DNA from: Panorpa germanica
Lineage: Eukaryota; Arthropoda; Insecta; Mecoptera; Panorpidae
Assembly (NCBI GenBank): GCA_963678705.1
Contig: OY783222.1
Coordinates: 558,001-622,000, forward strand
DNA length: 64,000 bases
Reading direction: 5' to 3'
Of this stretch, positions 36,096-48,879 are shown piece after piece. How positions within the stretch are numbered: the first letter of the stretch is position 1; each line of letters starts with the position of its first letter. A program made the position numbers and the translations under genes. Under the pieces are notes generated by a model. The model was not told where the DNA came from. It worked only from the letters and a program-made list of their open reading frames with translations, and ran no database searches.

Positions 36096-37070
36096 TCCTA
36101 TATTATAATGTTCCAACTGTTTGAATCTATTCTTATATGTTTATATTCTTATATGTTTGGTACTGAATTTTGTATGGCAGCGCGAAAACGGCTCCCACGA
36201 TCTTTTTGAAAATTTCCTATTTCGTAGAGAAAAAAATTCTAAGACTTTTATTGTCCCCGGATTTTCCCCTGAATTTCCTGGAAACCCGTAATTTTGGAAA
36301 AACTGGAAAAAAGGTGAGCCCTGTTTAGCTGTATTACTTTTAATTCGTAAAAGATAGAAAGTTGAAATTTTGCATGTGTATTAAGGTATTCAATGCTGAC
36401 ATTTTTCAAAAAATAGAAATTCAAAAATTGACAAAGTGGGGGTTGAAGAAATTCGGGGGCCCGGTAGGGAACTTTGGAGATAGTTCATATTTTGGATTCT
36501 AGAATAATTAAGTATATTATTAATAAAAAAAAAATTCAAAATTTCAAAATTTTTTTGGGGGGCACGGGGGCAGTATTTGCCGAGAGTAAAAATTGTGCTA
36601 GAAAGTTGAAATTTTTTATATAGGCTAACTTTGGTACCTAATTTACGAATCGAAAATAAAATTCCCAAATTTTGAAAGAAAGTTGGTCAAATAACGCATA
36701 AATTGAAAATATTTTTTATTTTGATAAAAAAAATATATTTTTTTAATCAATTTATTATATGTGTCAATGTATTGTGCGAGTTTATTTATTATTTCAATTT
36801 AAAAATAGAACAGTTTATTATATTAGAACAGAACGAATTATTTTATTAAATTCAAATGATACACGCCAAAAAGACGTTGCATTGCGACGGGGGTAAACTA
36901 TAGTAGAGTTAAATATGAATTTTAATTACGAATTATTTTATTGGATTCAAATATACACGCCAAAAAGACGCTTAACGACGGGGGTAAACTCTGGTGGAAT
37001 TAAAATTTTTACATGAACTTCAAGTCACACACAAAAGACAGACGTCGCTTGCGACGGGGGTAAGAGCTAG
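36096..37070 (+). mobile_element. Helitron array unit 2
   Basis: Begins TCCTATATTATAATG directly after the CTAG of unit 1 and ends AGAGCTAG. Two older 3'-like hairpins (near 36873 and 36967) lie inside it, suggesting earlier tandem copies that were later shortened. Confidence 0.75.
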
Positions 37071-37107
37071 TATATTATAATGTCCCAGGTGTTTGAATCT
37101 ATTCTTA

Positions 37108-37983
37108 TCCTATATTATAATGTTCCAACTGAATGTTTATATTCTTATATTCTTATATGTTTATATGTTTGGTACTGAATTTTGTATGGCAGCGCGAAAA
37201 CGGCTCCGGCGATCTTTTTGAAAATTTCCTATTTCGTAAAGAAAAAAATTCTAAGACTTTTGGTGTCCCCGGATTTTTCCCTGAATTTCCTGGAAACCCG
37301 TAATTTTGGAAAAACTGGAAAAAAAGTGATCCCTTTTTTGCTGTATTACTTTTAATTCGTAAAAGATAGAAAGTTGAAATTTTGCATGTGTATTAAGGTA
37401 CTTAATGCTGACATTTCTCAAAAATTAAAAATTTAAAAATTGAAAAAGGGGGGGTTGAAGAAATTCGGGGGCCCGGTACGGAACTTTTGAGAAAGTTCAT
37501 ATTCTGGATTTTAGAATAATTAAGTATAGTCTTAATAAAAAAAAATTCAAAATTTCCAAATTTTATTGGGGGGCACGGGGGCAGTATTTGCCGAGAGTAA
37601 AAATTGTGCTAGAAAGTTGAAATTTTGTATATAGGCTAATCTTGGTAACTTATTTACGAATCGAAAAAAAAAATTCCAAATTTTGAAAAAAAGTTGGTCA
37701 AATAACGCATAAATTGAAAATATTTTTTATTTTGATAAAAAAAATATATTTTTTTTAGTCAATTTATATGTGTCAATGTATATGTGCGAGTTTATTTATT
37801 ATTTCAATTTAAAAATAGAATTAAATATGAAATGTAATTACGAATTATTTTATTGGATTCAAATGATACACGCCAAAAAGACGCTTTACGACGGGAGTAA
37901 ACTCTGATAGAATTAAAATTTTTACATGAAGTTCAAGCCACACACAAAAGACAGACGTCGCTTGCGACGGGGGTAAAAGCTAG
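37108..37983 (+). mobile_element. Helitron array unit 3
   Basis: Begins TCCTATATTATAATG and ends AAAAGCTAG. A 37-bp 5' fragment of another copy (37071-37107) separates it from unit 2. Confidence 0.75.
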
Positions 37984-37991
37984 TATTCTTA

Positions 37992-38793
37992 TCCTATATT
38001 ATAATGTTCCAACTGTTTGAATCTATTCTTATATGTTTATATGTTTATATGTTTGGTACTGAATTTTGTATGGCAGCGCGAAAACGGCTCCGGCGATCTT
38101 TTTGAAAATTTCCTATTTCGTAGAGAAAAAAATTCTAAGACTTTTGGCGTCCCCGGACTTTTCCCTGAATTTCCTGGAAACCCGTAATTTTGGAAAAACT
38201 GGTAAAAAAAATGGGCACTTTTTGCTGTATAACTTTGAGTTGGTAAGAGATAGAAAGCTGAAAATTTGCATGTGTATTAGGGTGTTTAATGCTGATATTT
38301 TTCAAAAATTAGAAATTCAAAAATTGTAAAAGGGGGGGTTGAAGAAATTTGGGGGCTCGGTAGGAAACTTTGGAGAAAGTTCATATTCTGGATTCTAGAA
38401 TAACTAAGTATATTATCAATAAAAAAAAATTAAAAATTTAAAAATTTTATTGGGGGGCACGGGGGCAGTATTTGCCGAAAGTAAAAATTGTGCTAGAAAA
38501 TTGAAATTTTGTATGTAGGCTAACCTTAGTAACTTATTTACGAATCGAAAAAAAAAATCGCAAATTTTGAAAAAAAGTTTGTTAAATAACGCATAAATTG
38601 AAAATATTTTTTATTTTGATAAAGAAAATATATTTTTTAGTCAATTTATATGTGTGGCGAGTTTATTTATTATTTCAATTTAAAAATAGAATTTAATATG
38701 AAATGTAATTACGAATTATTCTATTGGATTCAAATCATACACGACAAAAGGACGTCGGGGGTAGGGGGTAATTGCGACGGGGGTAAACTCTAG
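37992..38793 (+). mobile_element. Helitron array unit 4
   Basis: Begins TCCTATATTATAATG and ends AAACTCTAG. From about 38390 onward it is nearly identical to the same part of unit 8. Its terminal hairpin is altered (GTCGGGGGTAGGGGG). Confidence 0.7.
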
Positions 38794-38796
38794 GGA

Positions 38797-39547
38797 TCTT
38801 ATATTCTTAAATGTTTGGTAGTAAATTTTGTATGGCAGCGCGAAAACGGCTTCGTCAATGTTTTTGAAAATTGCCTGTTTCGTAGAGAAAATTTTTTTAA
38901 GACTTTTGGCGTCCCCGGATTTTTCCCTGAATTTCCTGGAAACCCGTAATTTTGGAAAAACTGGAAAAAAGTAAGCCTTTTTTGCTGTATTACTTTTAAT
39001 TCGTAAAAGATGGAAAGTTGAAATTTTGCATGTGTATTAAGGTATTTTATGCTGACATTTTGCAAAAATTAGAAATTCAAAAATTGAAAAAGGGGGGGTT
39101 GAACAAATTCGGGGGCCCAGTAGAAAACTTTGGAGAAAGTTCATATTCCAGATTCTAGAATAATTAAGTGTATTATTAATAAAAGAAAAATTCAAAATTT
39201 TATTTGGGGGCACGGGGGGCAGTAATTTCCGAGTGTAAAAATTGTGCTAGAAAGTTGAAATTTTGTATATAGGCTAACCGTGGTAACTTATTTACTAATC
39301 GAAAAAAAATCCCAAATTTTGAAAAATAGTTGGTCAAATAACGCATGAATTGAAAATATTTTTTATTTTGATATAAAAAATATATTTCCTTAGTCAGTTT
39401 GAATGAAAAATTAATTGTTATAATATGTAAAATTAATATAGGACGAATTTATTTATTATTTCAGTTTAAAAATGGAATAAAATTTTGACATGAAATTCAA
39501 GCCACACACAAAAAACAAACGTCGCTTGCGACGGGGGTAAAAGCTAG
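38797..39547 (+). mobile_element. Helitron array unit 5
   Basis: Begins TCTTATATTCTTAAATG and ends AAAAGCTAG. It is nearly identical to unit 9 at an offset of 3140 bp. Confidence 0.75.
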
Positions 39548-40280
39548 TATTCTTATATTCTTATATGTTTGGTACTGAATTTTGTATGGCAGCGCGAAAA
39601 CGGCTCCCACGATCTTTTTTAAAATTTCCTATTTCGTAGAGAAAAAAATTCTAAGACTTTTGGCGTCCCCGGATTTTTCCCTGAATTTCCTGGAAACCCG
39701 TAATTTTGGAAAAACTGGAAAATTCGAAAAAATACTTTTGCAAATATCTGACGAACTAGAAAAGATAGAAAACTGAAATTTTATATGTGTATTGAGATTA
39801 TAATTGTGCACATTTTCCAATAGTTGGAAATTTGAAATTTGAGTTCAGTAGCGGCGCGAATTTTTGGGGGCAATGTTAGAATAGAGTTACGACGTTCAAA
39901 TTTAATATGTATGCTCGCTGTAGACAGTAATTAATGAAAAAAAATAAGCAGCCCTAAATTTCCAGTGGCGGCGGGAGTTGAGACAGTAAAAGCCAAAAAT
40001 ATTGAAAATGTAGTATTATAACTTAGGGTATGTATTAAGACACTAATTGCGCATGTTTGCCAATAATTGGATTACCAAAATTTTAATTCAGTAGCGGCGT
40101 GATTTTTTGGGGTCAATGTCGCAACAGAGCTAGAACGTTGATATTTGGAACGTGGGCCCTATATAGAGTGTCATTAAAGACACACTATATAAAATTGCAA
40201 CTTTCCAGAGGCGGCGGGCGCTGGAAGCCAAAGACCAGAAATATGAAATATATAGATATAGGGCTATAGTTTAAAAAATA
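39548..40280 (+). mobile_element. Helitron array unit 6, different core
   Basis: The first 230 bp match the other units. From about 39800 the body changes to two diverged repeats of about 220 bp containing AGTAGCGGCG and GGCGGCGGG. It has no recognisable 3' hairpin or CTAG end, so it is a truncated chimera of two families. Confidence 0.65.
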
Positions 40281-41175
40281 TCCTCTATTATAATGTTCCA
40301 ACTGTTTAAATCTATTTTTATCTACTATTATAATGTTCCAACTGTATGTTTATAATCTTATGTTCTTATATGTTTGGTACTGAATTTTGTATAACAGCGC
40401 GAAAACGGCTAACACGATTTTTTTGAAAATTTCCTATTTCGTAGAGGAAAAAATTCTAAGACTTTTGGCGTTCTCGGATTTTCCCCTTATTTTCCAGGAA
40501 ACCCGTAATTTTGGAAAAACTGGAAAAAAGTTTGTCTCTTTTTTGCTGTATAACTTCTTATTTGTGAAAGATATAAAGTTAAAATTTTGCATGTGTATTA
40601 AGGTATTCAATGCTGACATTTCTTAAAAATTAGACATTCAAAAATTGAAAAAGGGGGGGGGTTGTAGAACTGCGGGGGCCCGGTAGGGAACTTTGGAGAA
40701 AGTTTTTATTCTGGATTCTAGAATAATTAAGTATATTATTAATAAAAAAAATTCAAAATTTCAAAATGTTATTTGGGGGCACGGGGGCAGTATTTGCCAA
40801 AAGTAAAAATTGTGCTAGAAAGTTTAAATTTTGTATATAGGCTAACCTTGGTAACTTATTTACGAATCGAAAAAAAAAATCTAAAATTTTGAAATAAAGT
40901 TGGTCAAATAACGCATAAATTGAAAATATTTTTTATTTTGATAAAAAAAAAATATTTTTTTTGTCAATTTATTATTGAGCGAGTTTATTATTTCAATTTA
41001 AAAATAGAGTTAAATATGAAATATAATTACGAATTATTTTATTGGTTTTAAATCATACACGCCAAAAAGACGTCCCTTTGCGACGGGGGTAAACGTTACT
41101 GGAATTTAAATTTTTACATGAAGTTCAAGCTACACACAAAAGGCAAACGTCGCTTGCGACGGGGGTAAAAGCTAG
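40281..41175 (+). mobile_element. Helitron array unit 7
   Basis: Begins TCCTCTATTATAATG and ends AAAAGCTAG, with a second 5'-like start at about 40320. An internal hairpin near 41075 marks an older 3' end. Confidence 0.75.
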
Positions 41176-41936
41176 TATTCTTATATTCTTATATGTTTAT
41201 ATGTTTGGTACTGAATTTTGTATGGCAGCGCGAAAACGGCTCCGGCGATCTTTTTGAAAATTTCCTATTTCGTAGAGAAAAAAATTCTAAGACTTTTGGT
41301 GTCCCCGGATTTTTCCCTGAATTTCCTGGAAACCCGTAATTTTGGAAAAACTGGAAAAAAAGTGATCCCTTTTTTGCTGTATTACTTTTAAGTCGTAAAC
41401 GATAGAAAGTTGAAATTTTGCATGTGTATTAAGGTATTCAATGCTGACATTTCTCAAAAATTAGAAATTCAAAAATTAGAAAAGGGGGGGTTGAAGAAAT
41501 ACGGGGGCCCGTTAGGGAACTTTGGAGAAAGTTCATATTCTGGATTCTAGAATAACTAAGTATATTATCAATAAAAAAAAAATCAAAATTTAAAAATTTT
41601 ATTGGGGGGCACGGGGGCAGTATTTGCCGAAAGTAAAAATTGTGCTAGAAAATTGAAATTTTGTATGTAGGCTAACCTTAGTAACTTATTTACGAATCGA
41701 AAAAAAAAATCGCACATTTTGAAAAAAAGTTTGTCAAATAACGCATAAATTGAAAATATTTTTTATTTTGATAAAAAAAATATATTTTTTAGTCAATTTA
41801 TATGTGTGGCGAGTTTATTTATTATTTCAATTTAAAAATAGAATTAAATATGAAATGTAATTACGCATTATTCTATTGGATTCAAATCATACACGACAAA
41901 AGGACGTCGCATTGCGACGGGGGTAAACTCTGGGGA
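41176..41936 (+). mobile_element. Helitron array unit 8
   Basis: The 5' half resembles unit 3 (AAAGTGATCCCTTTTTTGC) while the 3' half is nearly identical to unit 4. It ends CTCTGGGGA where unit 4 has CTCTAGGGA. It is probably a recombinant copy. Confidence 0.7.
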
Positions 41937-42687
41937 TCTTATATTCTTATATGTTTGGTAGTAAATTTTGTATGGCAGCGCGAAAACGGCTTCGTCAATG
42001 TTTTTGAAAATTGCCTGTTTCGTAGAGAAAATTTTTTTAAGACTTTTGGCGTCCCCGGATTTTTCCCTGAATTTCCTGGAAACCCGTAATTTTGGAAAAA
42101 CTGGAAAAAAGTAAGCCTTTTTTGCTGTATTACTTTTAATTCGTAAAAGATGGAAAGTTGAAATTTTGCATGTGTATTAATGTATTTTATGCTGACATTT
42201 CGCAAAAATTAGAAATTCAAAAATTGAAAAAGGGGGGGTTGAACAAATTCGGGGGCCCGGTAGAAAACTTTGGAGAAAGTTCATATTCTAGATTCTAGAA
42301 TAATTAAGTGTATTATTAATAAAAGAAAAATTCAAAATTTTATTTGGGGGCACGGGGGGCAGTAATTTCTGAGTGTAAAAATTGTGCTAGAAAGTTGAAA
42401 TTTTGTATATAGGCTAACCGTGGTAACTTATTTACTAATCGAAAAAAAATCCCAAATTTTGAAAAATAGTTGGTCAAATAGCGCATGAATTAAAAATATT
42501 TTTTATTTTGATATAAAAAATATATTTCCTTAGTCAGTTTGAATGAAAAATTAATTGTTATAATATGTAAAATTAATATAGGACGAATTTATTTATTATT
42601 TCAGTTTAAAAATGGAATTAAATTTTGACATGAAATTCAAGCCACACACAAAAAACAAACGTCGCTTGCGACGGGGGTAAGAGCTAG
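41937..42687 (+). mobile_element. Helitron array unit 9
   Basis: Near-identical duplicate of unit 5 (751 bp, offset 3140). It ends AGAGCTAG, after which unique sequence begins. Confidence 0.75.
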
Positions 42688-43890
42688 TAAGTTTATAGTG
42701 TTTTAACTTGTGAAATCATGTGGCGTTTGTCAGTAATATACTTCATTTAATAATTATTATTAGATATAATTAGTAATATTAATATAATTAATTTTACTTG
42801 TTTATATTTCACTAACTGAACTTATGATTAAGATTAAAACATATATTAAGTTAACACTAAAAGTAAGTGAGTGAGAATGGGGCTCTTAAATGTTTTCATA
42901 GTTTCATAATAATTTAATTAGTATTATAAATAATCTAGTATCTTTACAGGGTGCTTTGGTCATATCAAGAAGCCGTACCACAATGGATTACCGTGTACCC
43001 TAGGGTAGCTAATAGCTATTAGCACTTCCAATAAACAAGGCATCATATTAATTCTGATATTTTAGTAAGATGGTTACAATAAAGTACAACACTTAGAATA
43101 TGACCATTTTTAATTAGAAAGACGCACAATTTCTTCGCATTAAATCTTATGTAAGTATCCTATAAAACTTTTTAACAACAGTACCTATACATCATTAGTG
43201 AGACAACTTTAAAAAATCAGAGTATGAGTTGAGTATGGAGTTATATGTAAAATTGTATCCTCTTATTTGATTCAATACTCTGATATTTCATAAAGACAAC
43301 TAAACAAAATTATATTGCAGATTAAACTTATCGAATACCGTTGGAATGCATATGTCGTTATCTCAAAACTGAATATATTCGGAGGTGTTTCATAAATGAA
43401 CTAGTGAACAAAAATAATTGCAAATGAATGAACATATAATAAGTTATATTTTAAAGTTGGATTTGCATTGTAACATATTCTAACATATGGTTCTGCTAAC
43501 CAAACCAAGTAAGCAAATATTTTGAAAAATGTGGTTTGTTTTCCATGGTATGTTGTCTGTTTTTAATATTATTTATTTTATTACATATGTACGCTACTGG
43601 GATTGCAGTGGAACTATTTTTTGAAATCGACTGCCAGACTTGCAAATTAAAATATGTGAAATATTTTTTATTGAGAAGATAACACATTTCAACTCTGCAA
43701 TTTCATCCTTTCACTGAATCTACAGTAAGTCATAATATCTAAGATTCATGACTAAGATGATATTGTTAATCTAATACAATAATATTTTGACAGAAATATT
43801 GCGCAATAAAAGAAAACCCAGTCCTTACTACCATAATCACTTGACTAATCCATTATTATTATTATTGAAGAAATATTTTGACAAGAACAT
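42688..43890. other. AT-rich intergenic sequence, nothing recognised
   Basis: No convincing exon, tRNA or terminal inverted repeat was seen. The 63-codon minus-strand frame at 43496-43687 has no supporting context. Confidence 0.5.
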
Positions 43891-45010
43891 CTTTAAAAAA
43901 AGGTTTGTGGTCTAGTTTATAAACGCAATTACCTTTTTACAATTTGGAAAGTACTCTTTAAGACAAAAATATATTTTAAAATTAAAAAAGAAACTTGTAC
44001 TGGGATACAACCGTCGAATTGACAATGGGTTCAAAAGATTTCAGGTCGGAGGTTATAATTCAGAAAAGTATATTTTAAGTAAAGTAATTGCTTAAAATGA
44101 ATCATTAACTATTAATTTAGTTCTACAATTACGTTTTTGAGCTCACAATAATGTATTGAGTTAAACTTTATGTATAAATGATAACAATATCGTTCGTACC
44201 TGTTGACTGGAGATTGACATTTATATACTTTTATTATTGTAAGAAATACATTTCAGAAAAAAGTAAATATTTTAAATGAAAAGTTACCTTCTTATTTATA
44301 AACTCAACCACTTTTTACGTTTTAAAAACACTTTTTTAGCACAAAAATATATTAAAAAAGTCAAAGTGCCACGTTTAACTTGGCTTAAACTCAAACTTTA
44401 AAAAACAATATGGCGGCGGTCATCGTTTACTTCATGGCGTGTGCCAACTTAAAAATGTTTTAAAATATAAAATTGTTAATTTTTGAAATTAATTTTTTTT
44501 TTCAAATTAATTAATTTCTTAATATTGAACAATAATTAATGAAACTTTTTTTAACATAAAACTATATATAAAAATTCAAAAGAATTGATGATATATGAAC
44601 GTTACATATTCTGTAAAAATGACAACATACTTCTTACCTGTTGATGGAAGATTCACATTTACATACATTTATTATTGTTGACTGCTGATTGTCATTTATA
44701 CACATTTATTATTATAAGAAACACGATCCATAAAAAAGTAAATATCTTAAATGAAACGTTGTATTTTTATTTATAAATCATCAACTTTGTACGTTTTAAA
44801 ATACACTTTCTTATTACATTAGCACAAAAATATATTTCAAAATTCAAAAGTTCTTACGCAGCTGAAAACTCAAGGTAATAACCAAAATGGCGGACATCGT
44901 TAGATACGTGGCGGCAATTTAAAATATGAAATGTAATATTTTCTTATAATTAATTATAAACTCTTTGTTTTGATTGTATTCATTTCATTTAAAGAAGTTC
45001 TTACGCGGCT
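43890..45010. repeat. Three diverged tandem units of about 450 bp
   Basis: Each unit repeats, in order, ACCTGTTGA-GGAGATT, ACATTTATTATTGT, a TTTACGTTTTAAA block, GCACAAAAATATAT and a CAAAATGGCGG or CAATATGGCGG motif (near 44408 and 44886). Similarity is partial. There is no open frame of note. Confidence 0.55.
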
Positions 45011-45330
45011 AAAAATTAAATTGTGAACGGGAAAGATTTATTCATTCTAGATAAAATAAGTCGAATTAGATTTTAATAATATAGAAGAAGCTAATATAAT
45101 ATATATGATATAAATAATTAAATTTATTTATTATTGAAATGTATAATAATACCATTCAGTCATTTTGAATCTCAATACCATCAATCAGTTTGAAATACAC
45201 CTAATTTTTTATTACATACTAAACATATATTTTGAATAACAATAAATATTATGAAACAATTTTTGATATTATTTATTATATCGGTGTTTAATTAATATTG
45301 TACTTAAAAAATCAACGCTAAAGATTAGAC

Positions 45331-45765
45331 AAAAATATAATAAAATAAATTAAAACGAAAAAGATTCCATATAATATTTATATTAATCCAGCAATGATGT
45401 TGTAGAAATGTTCATTTCTATACCACAGAATAAAAATTTATTTAATATATCATTTATTATATATAATTAATAAAATATAATTTGTTGGAATAAGGAGGGA
45501 TTTAAAAGTGAGGTTGTACCCAAACTTGCAATGATTTCGACTAGGACAGGACAAAAAGTGTAAAAAGAACGACTGTCTTTCCTGAAAGAAAACGATTCCC
45601 AAGTTATAATCAATTATTCATCACCTGAGAGAATTAAAAACACATTATTTGACAACATTATATAAAAACTTGATCAGTAATCGCAAATGGAATTCAAATA
45701 AAACTTGAGAGAACTGTAATATCATTGCACTTATAAATGATACACTCTACAACTTAAATTCAAGT
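45331..45765. repeat. Dispersed repeat, copy 1 (left of the gene pair)
   Basis: About 430 bp, highly similar and in the same orientation to 49139-49570 (shared AAAACGAAAAAGATTC, AGGACAGGACAAAAA and TGTAAAAAGAACGACTG). Together the copies are direct repeats flanking the MADF-BESS/BESS gene pair. Confidence 0.8.
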
Positions 45766-45958
45766 TCAACTATAAGATTTTTATTAGCTTTGTAAACAAT
45801 CTATTATTATTAATGCTTAAGGGGGTAATATCGCTGTAAATACATAAATTATGAATATCCAAAGATTAAAATCTCTAGATGTTTATATATGCAGATTTTT
45901 TTTATTTAAATATGTATGTATAACAAAAAAATTAACATTTTTTACTGTTGAACCTCAC

Positions 45959-47403
45959 CTAACACTTCCCATACATTTCTTCGTGGACACGTTGCATAAA
46001 CAGAATTTTTAATCTGCTTTGAGCATCTGCCGGTAATTTCTTCATTTCATTACTTATAGATTTCATACACTCATCAGTTGCTCTTTCAGTATGTTCTCGA
46101 AATCTATCCTCAGCAGATTTTGTTGCACAGCTAACCAAATGTTGTTGTTTTAATTCCATGTATTTTAAAAATTCATTTTCAAGGTTTTTGTCTTTTGTTT
46201 TTCTTTTTTTTGCAAGTGAATCTGAAACAGAATTGTTCACGTCCTCCAACACTATTGTTTCGTAATTTTCGGCTTCTACATTATTTTCATTGTCACTGTC
46301 TTCTATCAAGAATTCTACAGCTCCATATTCATTATCGGAACCTTGTTGAGCTTCATCATAATTTACATCAGTGTAAGTGGGTTCTACTTTTATAACCATT
46401 TCATTCACTTGTGGTTTAGAACTGAAATCACATATATTTTATAATTATTAACTTTTATAATTGATGAGTACAGATTAAGTTTACAAATTGATGTTTACTT
46501 ACAATTTCTCTCTATAATAATCATCCATAAAATACATAGACTCTGCAAATATCCAACGAGCTTGTTTCACTTGTTCTTCTCCGTAGCTCCACAATTTTCT
46601 ATACTGCGAACGCAACACAGCCCATTTGTCCTTGCACTCGTTAACTACATAAGAAAATATCAATTTTAAACAAATAATTTGAGAATTATTCTTAGTATTA
46701 AAGAGTTTTAAGTTACGCTACAACAACACCTCAAACTACAAGGCATATTTGAATTTATAGCATTAACAATGTACATAAAAAATCTGTTAAGACGATTCAT
46801 TACAAAAGACTTAATGTAAAACTTAATTGTGGCTCGACAGGTGCAATGGTCTTTTCGATACTGCAGTCTTGCAGTCAGAGTATTTGTATATAATTATTAA
46901 AAGCATATAGAGTAAAGTATAATCGAATATAATATACAAACAATAGTCAATTTATATTTCTGTGCTCAACATAAATGTAATATATTGTACGGTATATTTT
47001 ATATGCGGTAAAAGGGTTATGTATACATAACTTGTTATGATTATAAATGTATATATTTATTCGCAACTGACAGATTAGAGGTTAGAATAATACAATAACA
47101 ATCAGCATTTGATAAATAAACTTATTATACGACGTACTGTTACCTATACTACTTAAAATAAGGCAATTTATAATGTAGATTATGCATATTTAAAGTCTAT
47201 TTAGTAACGCTGACAGTAATAAAAAATTAAATGAGATATTTACCTTTTCTACCAGGAAGCTCCTCTGTAATAAGTCTCCAGGATTCTTCAGTGGCTATTC
47301 TGTCATTGTATTTTTTATCCTTAATATCATATAAAAATGGAGCATTCTTTACCATTTGAATTAAGCATTCAACTTCATCATTTCTCCATCTTTTTGGCGC
47401 CAT
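45959..47403 (-). CDS. MADF-BESS domain protein (Adf1-like)
   Basis: Probable DNA-binding transcription regulator of the insect MADF-BESS family (family knowledge). Three minus-strand exons with exact phase: 47244-47403, 46503-46644 and 45959-46421, giving 254 residues. ATG at 47403 opens MAPKRWRNDEVECLIQMVKN, the start of the Myb-like MADF domain. That domain continues across both introns (NECKDKWAVLRSQYRKLWSY, ARWIFAESMYFMDDYYREK) to about residue 100. An acidic spacer follows, then a basic patch KKRKTKDK that may be a nuclear signal. The C-terminus MKSISNEMKKLPADAQSRLK fits the BESS motif used for protein contacts. A shortened relative, divergently oriented, starts 746 bp away at 48149. 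The exact target or partner cannot be told from sequence. Confidence 0.88.
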
Positions 47404-48148
47404 ATTATATATTATTAATAAAATTGCTCTTGATGTCGTCTACTCAGTTGTCCCAGAGCTCGTATCAAGTCGTATTAAATAAAATTAATGTTAGTAGAAG
47501 TTGTGTAGTGCGTAGGTTCAACACCACCAGAGATAGGATCAAAAGATCTCGTTCAGAACCTCTACCATTATATCTCTGAAACGAAAAATTATTATTACAA
47601 ATATAATAAGAAATATTATTTGTTACATTAAGAAAATATCCCAATAGCAGGATTGTATTATTTTTAAATTTCGTCAATATTATTTTTATAACTATTTCAT
47701 TAAATATAAAATGAAAATATTACTTATTAAAATGAAGGCTAATTTTAATTGCAACTAAAACTCCTTAAGAATAAAAATCCACTATATAAAACAACGTATA
47801 TTTAATTTAAATTAAATTATCATTTAATTTTTTTTATGTAAATAGTTTCCAGATAAATATTTTATATTCTGAACGTATTCATCTAAGCTCTGAAGTTGCA
47901 ACTGGTAGACTGGCTATACTATATGGCAACTCTAATATAATTCCATACTGACAGTTGATTGTTGATTATTAACCTCGGTTAAATCTTGGTTAAATTTAAC
48001 ATATGCATTCTCTTATATTTGTTTGTATTTAGCATGTTCGTATTTGCAGTTTTTAATGGTGATTCAATTTATGTATAAATAAAGTTCTTTCGTAATTAAA
48101 TATTTCTGTTTTCTGGTGTTTAAGAATGTGTTAAATGTAATACTGCTT

Positions 48149-48760
48149 ATGGAATATCCAAACTCAATTAAATTAATGGCTAATAACAAAGAATTGTAAG
48201 TGTTATTTTGTATGTTTGCTACTAGTAATATATATCATTATTAATTTGTATTTCATTATTTCAGATATAAAAGTAAATTAAAATATGTTAAGAAAAAACC
48301 TGATAACATGAAAACAATTCAAGTACCTTCAAATCTCAATGAGATTAAACGGAACGCTGAACTTGAATACACTAACATAGAATTTCTTTTGGAGACAGAT
48401 GATCAGGATAATGAGTTAAATGACTTTAAAGGTGAAGATGAAGATAAAGATAGTAGTTATCAAACTGTCGTAGAAGAAGACACTGAAAAAATATTATCCA
48501 ATTCAAAAAGCAACAAAAGGAAATTTGAATCAACTAGTACAGAAGATAGATTGGAACTTTCTTTACATAGATATTTAGAAGCGAAACAACGAAAGTTAAC
48601 AAAAAGTGCGGAAGATCAAGATAGAGAACGTACTGAACAATCAACAGATGAGACTATGAACTGTATAGCCAGTGAGATGAAAAAATTAGCTCCTGATGTC
48701 CAGAGCAAATTAAGAATAGAGTTTATGCGAAAGTTACATGAAGAGCTTTACGAGAAGTGA
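48149..48760 (+). CDS. BESS-only paralogue of the MADF-BESS gene
   Basis: Two exons, 48149-48195 and 48265-48760, in phase, give 180 residues beginning MEYPNSIKLMANNKELYKSK. The second exon matches the last exon of the neighbouring minus-strand gene: acidic stretch, basic KSNKRKFE patch, KSAEDQDRERTEQSTDE-type segment and a BESS motif MNCIASEMKKLAPDVQSKLR. The intron falls at the equivalent place and phase (after a TT of the codon). The MADF exons are absent, so it probably cannot bind DNA by itself. It may act through BESS-mediated contacts (inference). An alternative start in the second exon (48308) would give 150 residues. TATA-poor AT-rich DNA of 745 bp separates the two divergent starts. 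Confidence 0.8.
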
Positions 48761-48879
48761 AATATTTGTGTTGCGATAATTCGATAATTAAGACATGGAT
48801 AATGAAATAGAATATATGTTAATTTAGTTCAATTTCGGAATTGACGCTAATTTATTTTTACATTTCGTTTTATACAAAA

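Larger units (their letters stand above)
34587..42687 (+). mobile_element. Head-to-tail array of non-autonomous Helitrons
   Basis: About nine related units in the same orientation. Starts are of the form TCCTATATTATAATGTTCCA or TCTTATATTC. Ends carry the short hairpin GTCGCTTGCGAC, then GGGGG, TAAAAG and CTAG, followed by T. TC start, hairpin, CTRR end and A/T target without duplication are Helitron hallmarks. No Rep/helicase is present, so the units depend on an autonomous relative. Shared internal landmarks include GGTACTGAATTTTGTATGG, GGCAGCGCGAAAACGGCT, TTTCCTGGAAACCCG and GGGGGCACGGGGGCAG. The many 60-95-codon frames here recur with the repeat and are not genes. Confidence 0.9.

Noticed and set aside
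34587-42687. Many open frames of 60-95 codons in this stretch
   Set aside because: They recur at the same place of each Helitron unit, on both strands, and have no domain or splice context; they follow the repeat and not a protein.
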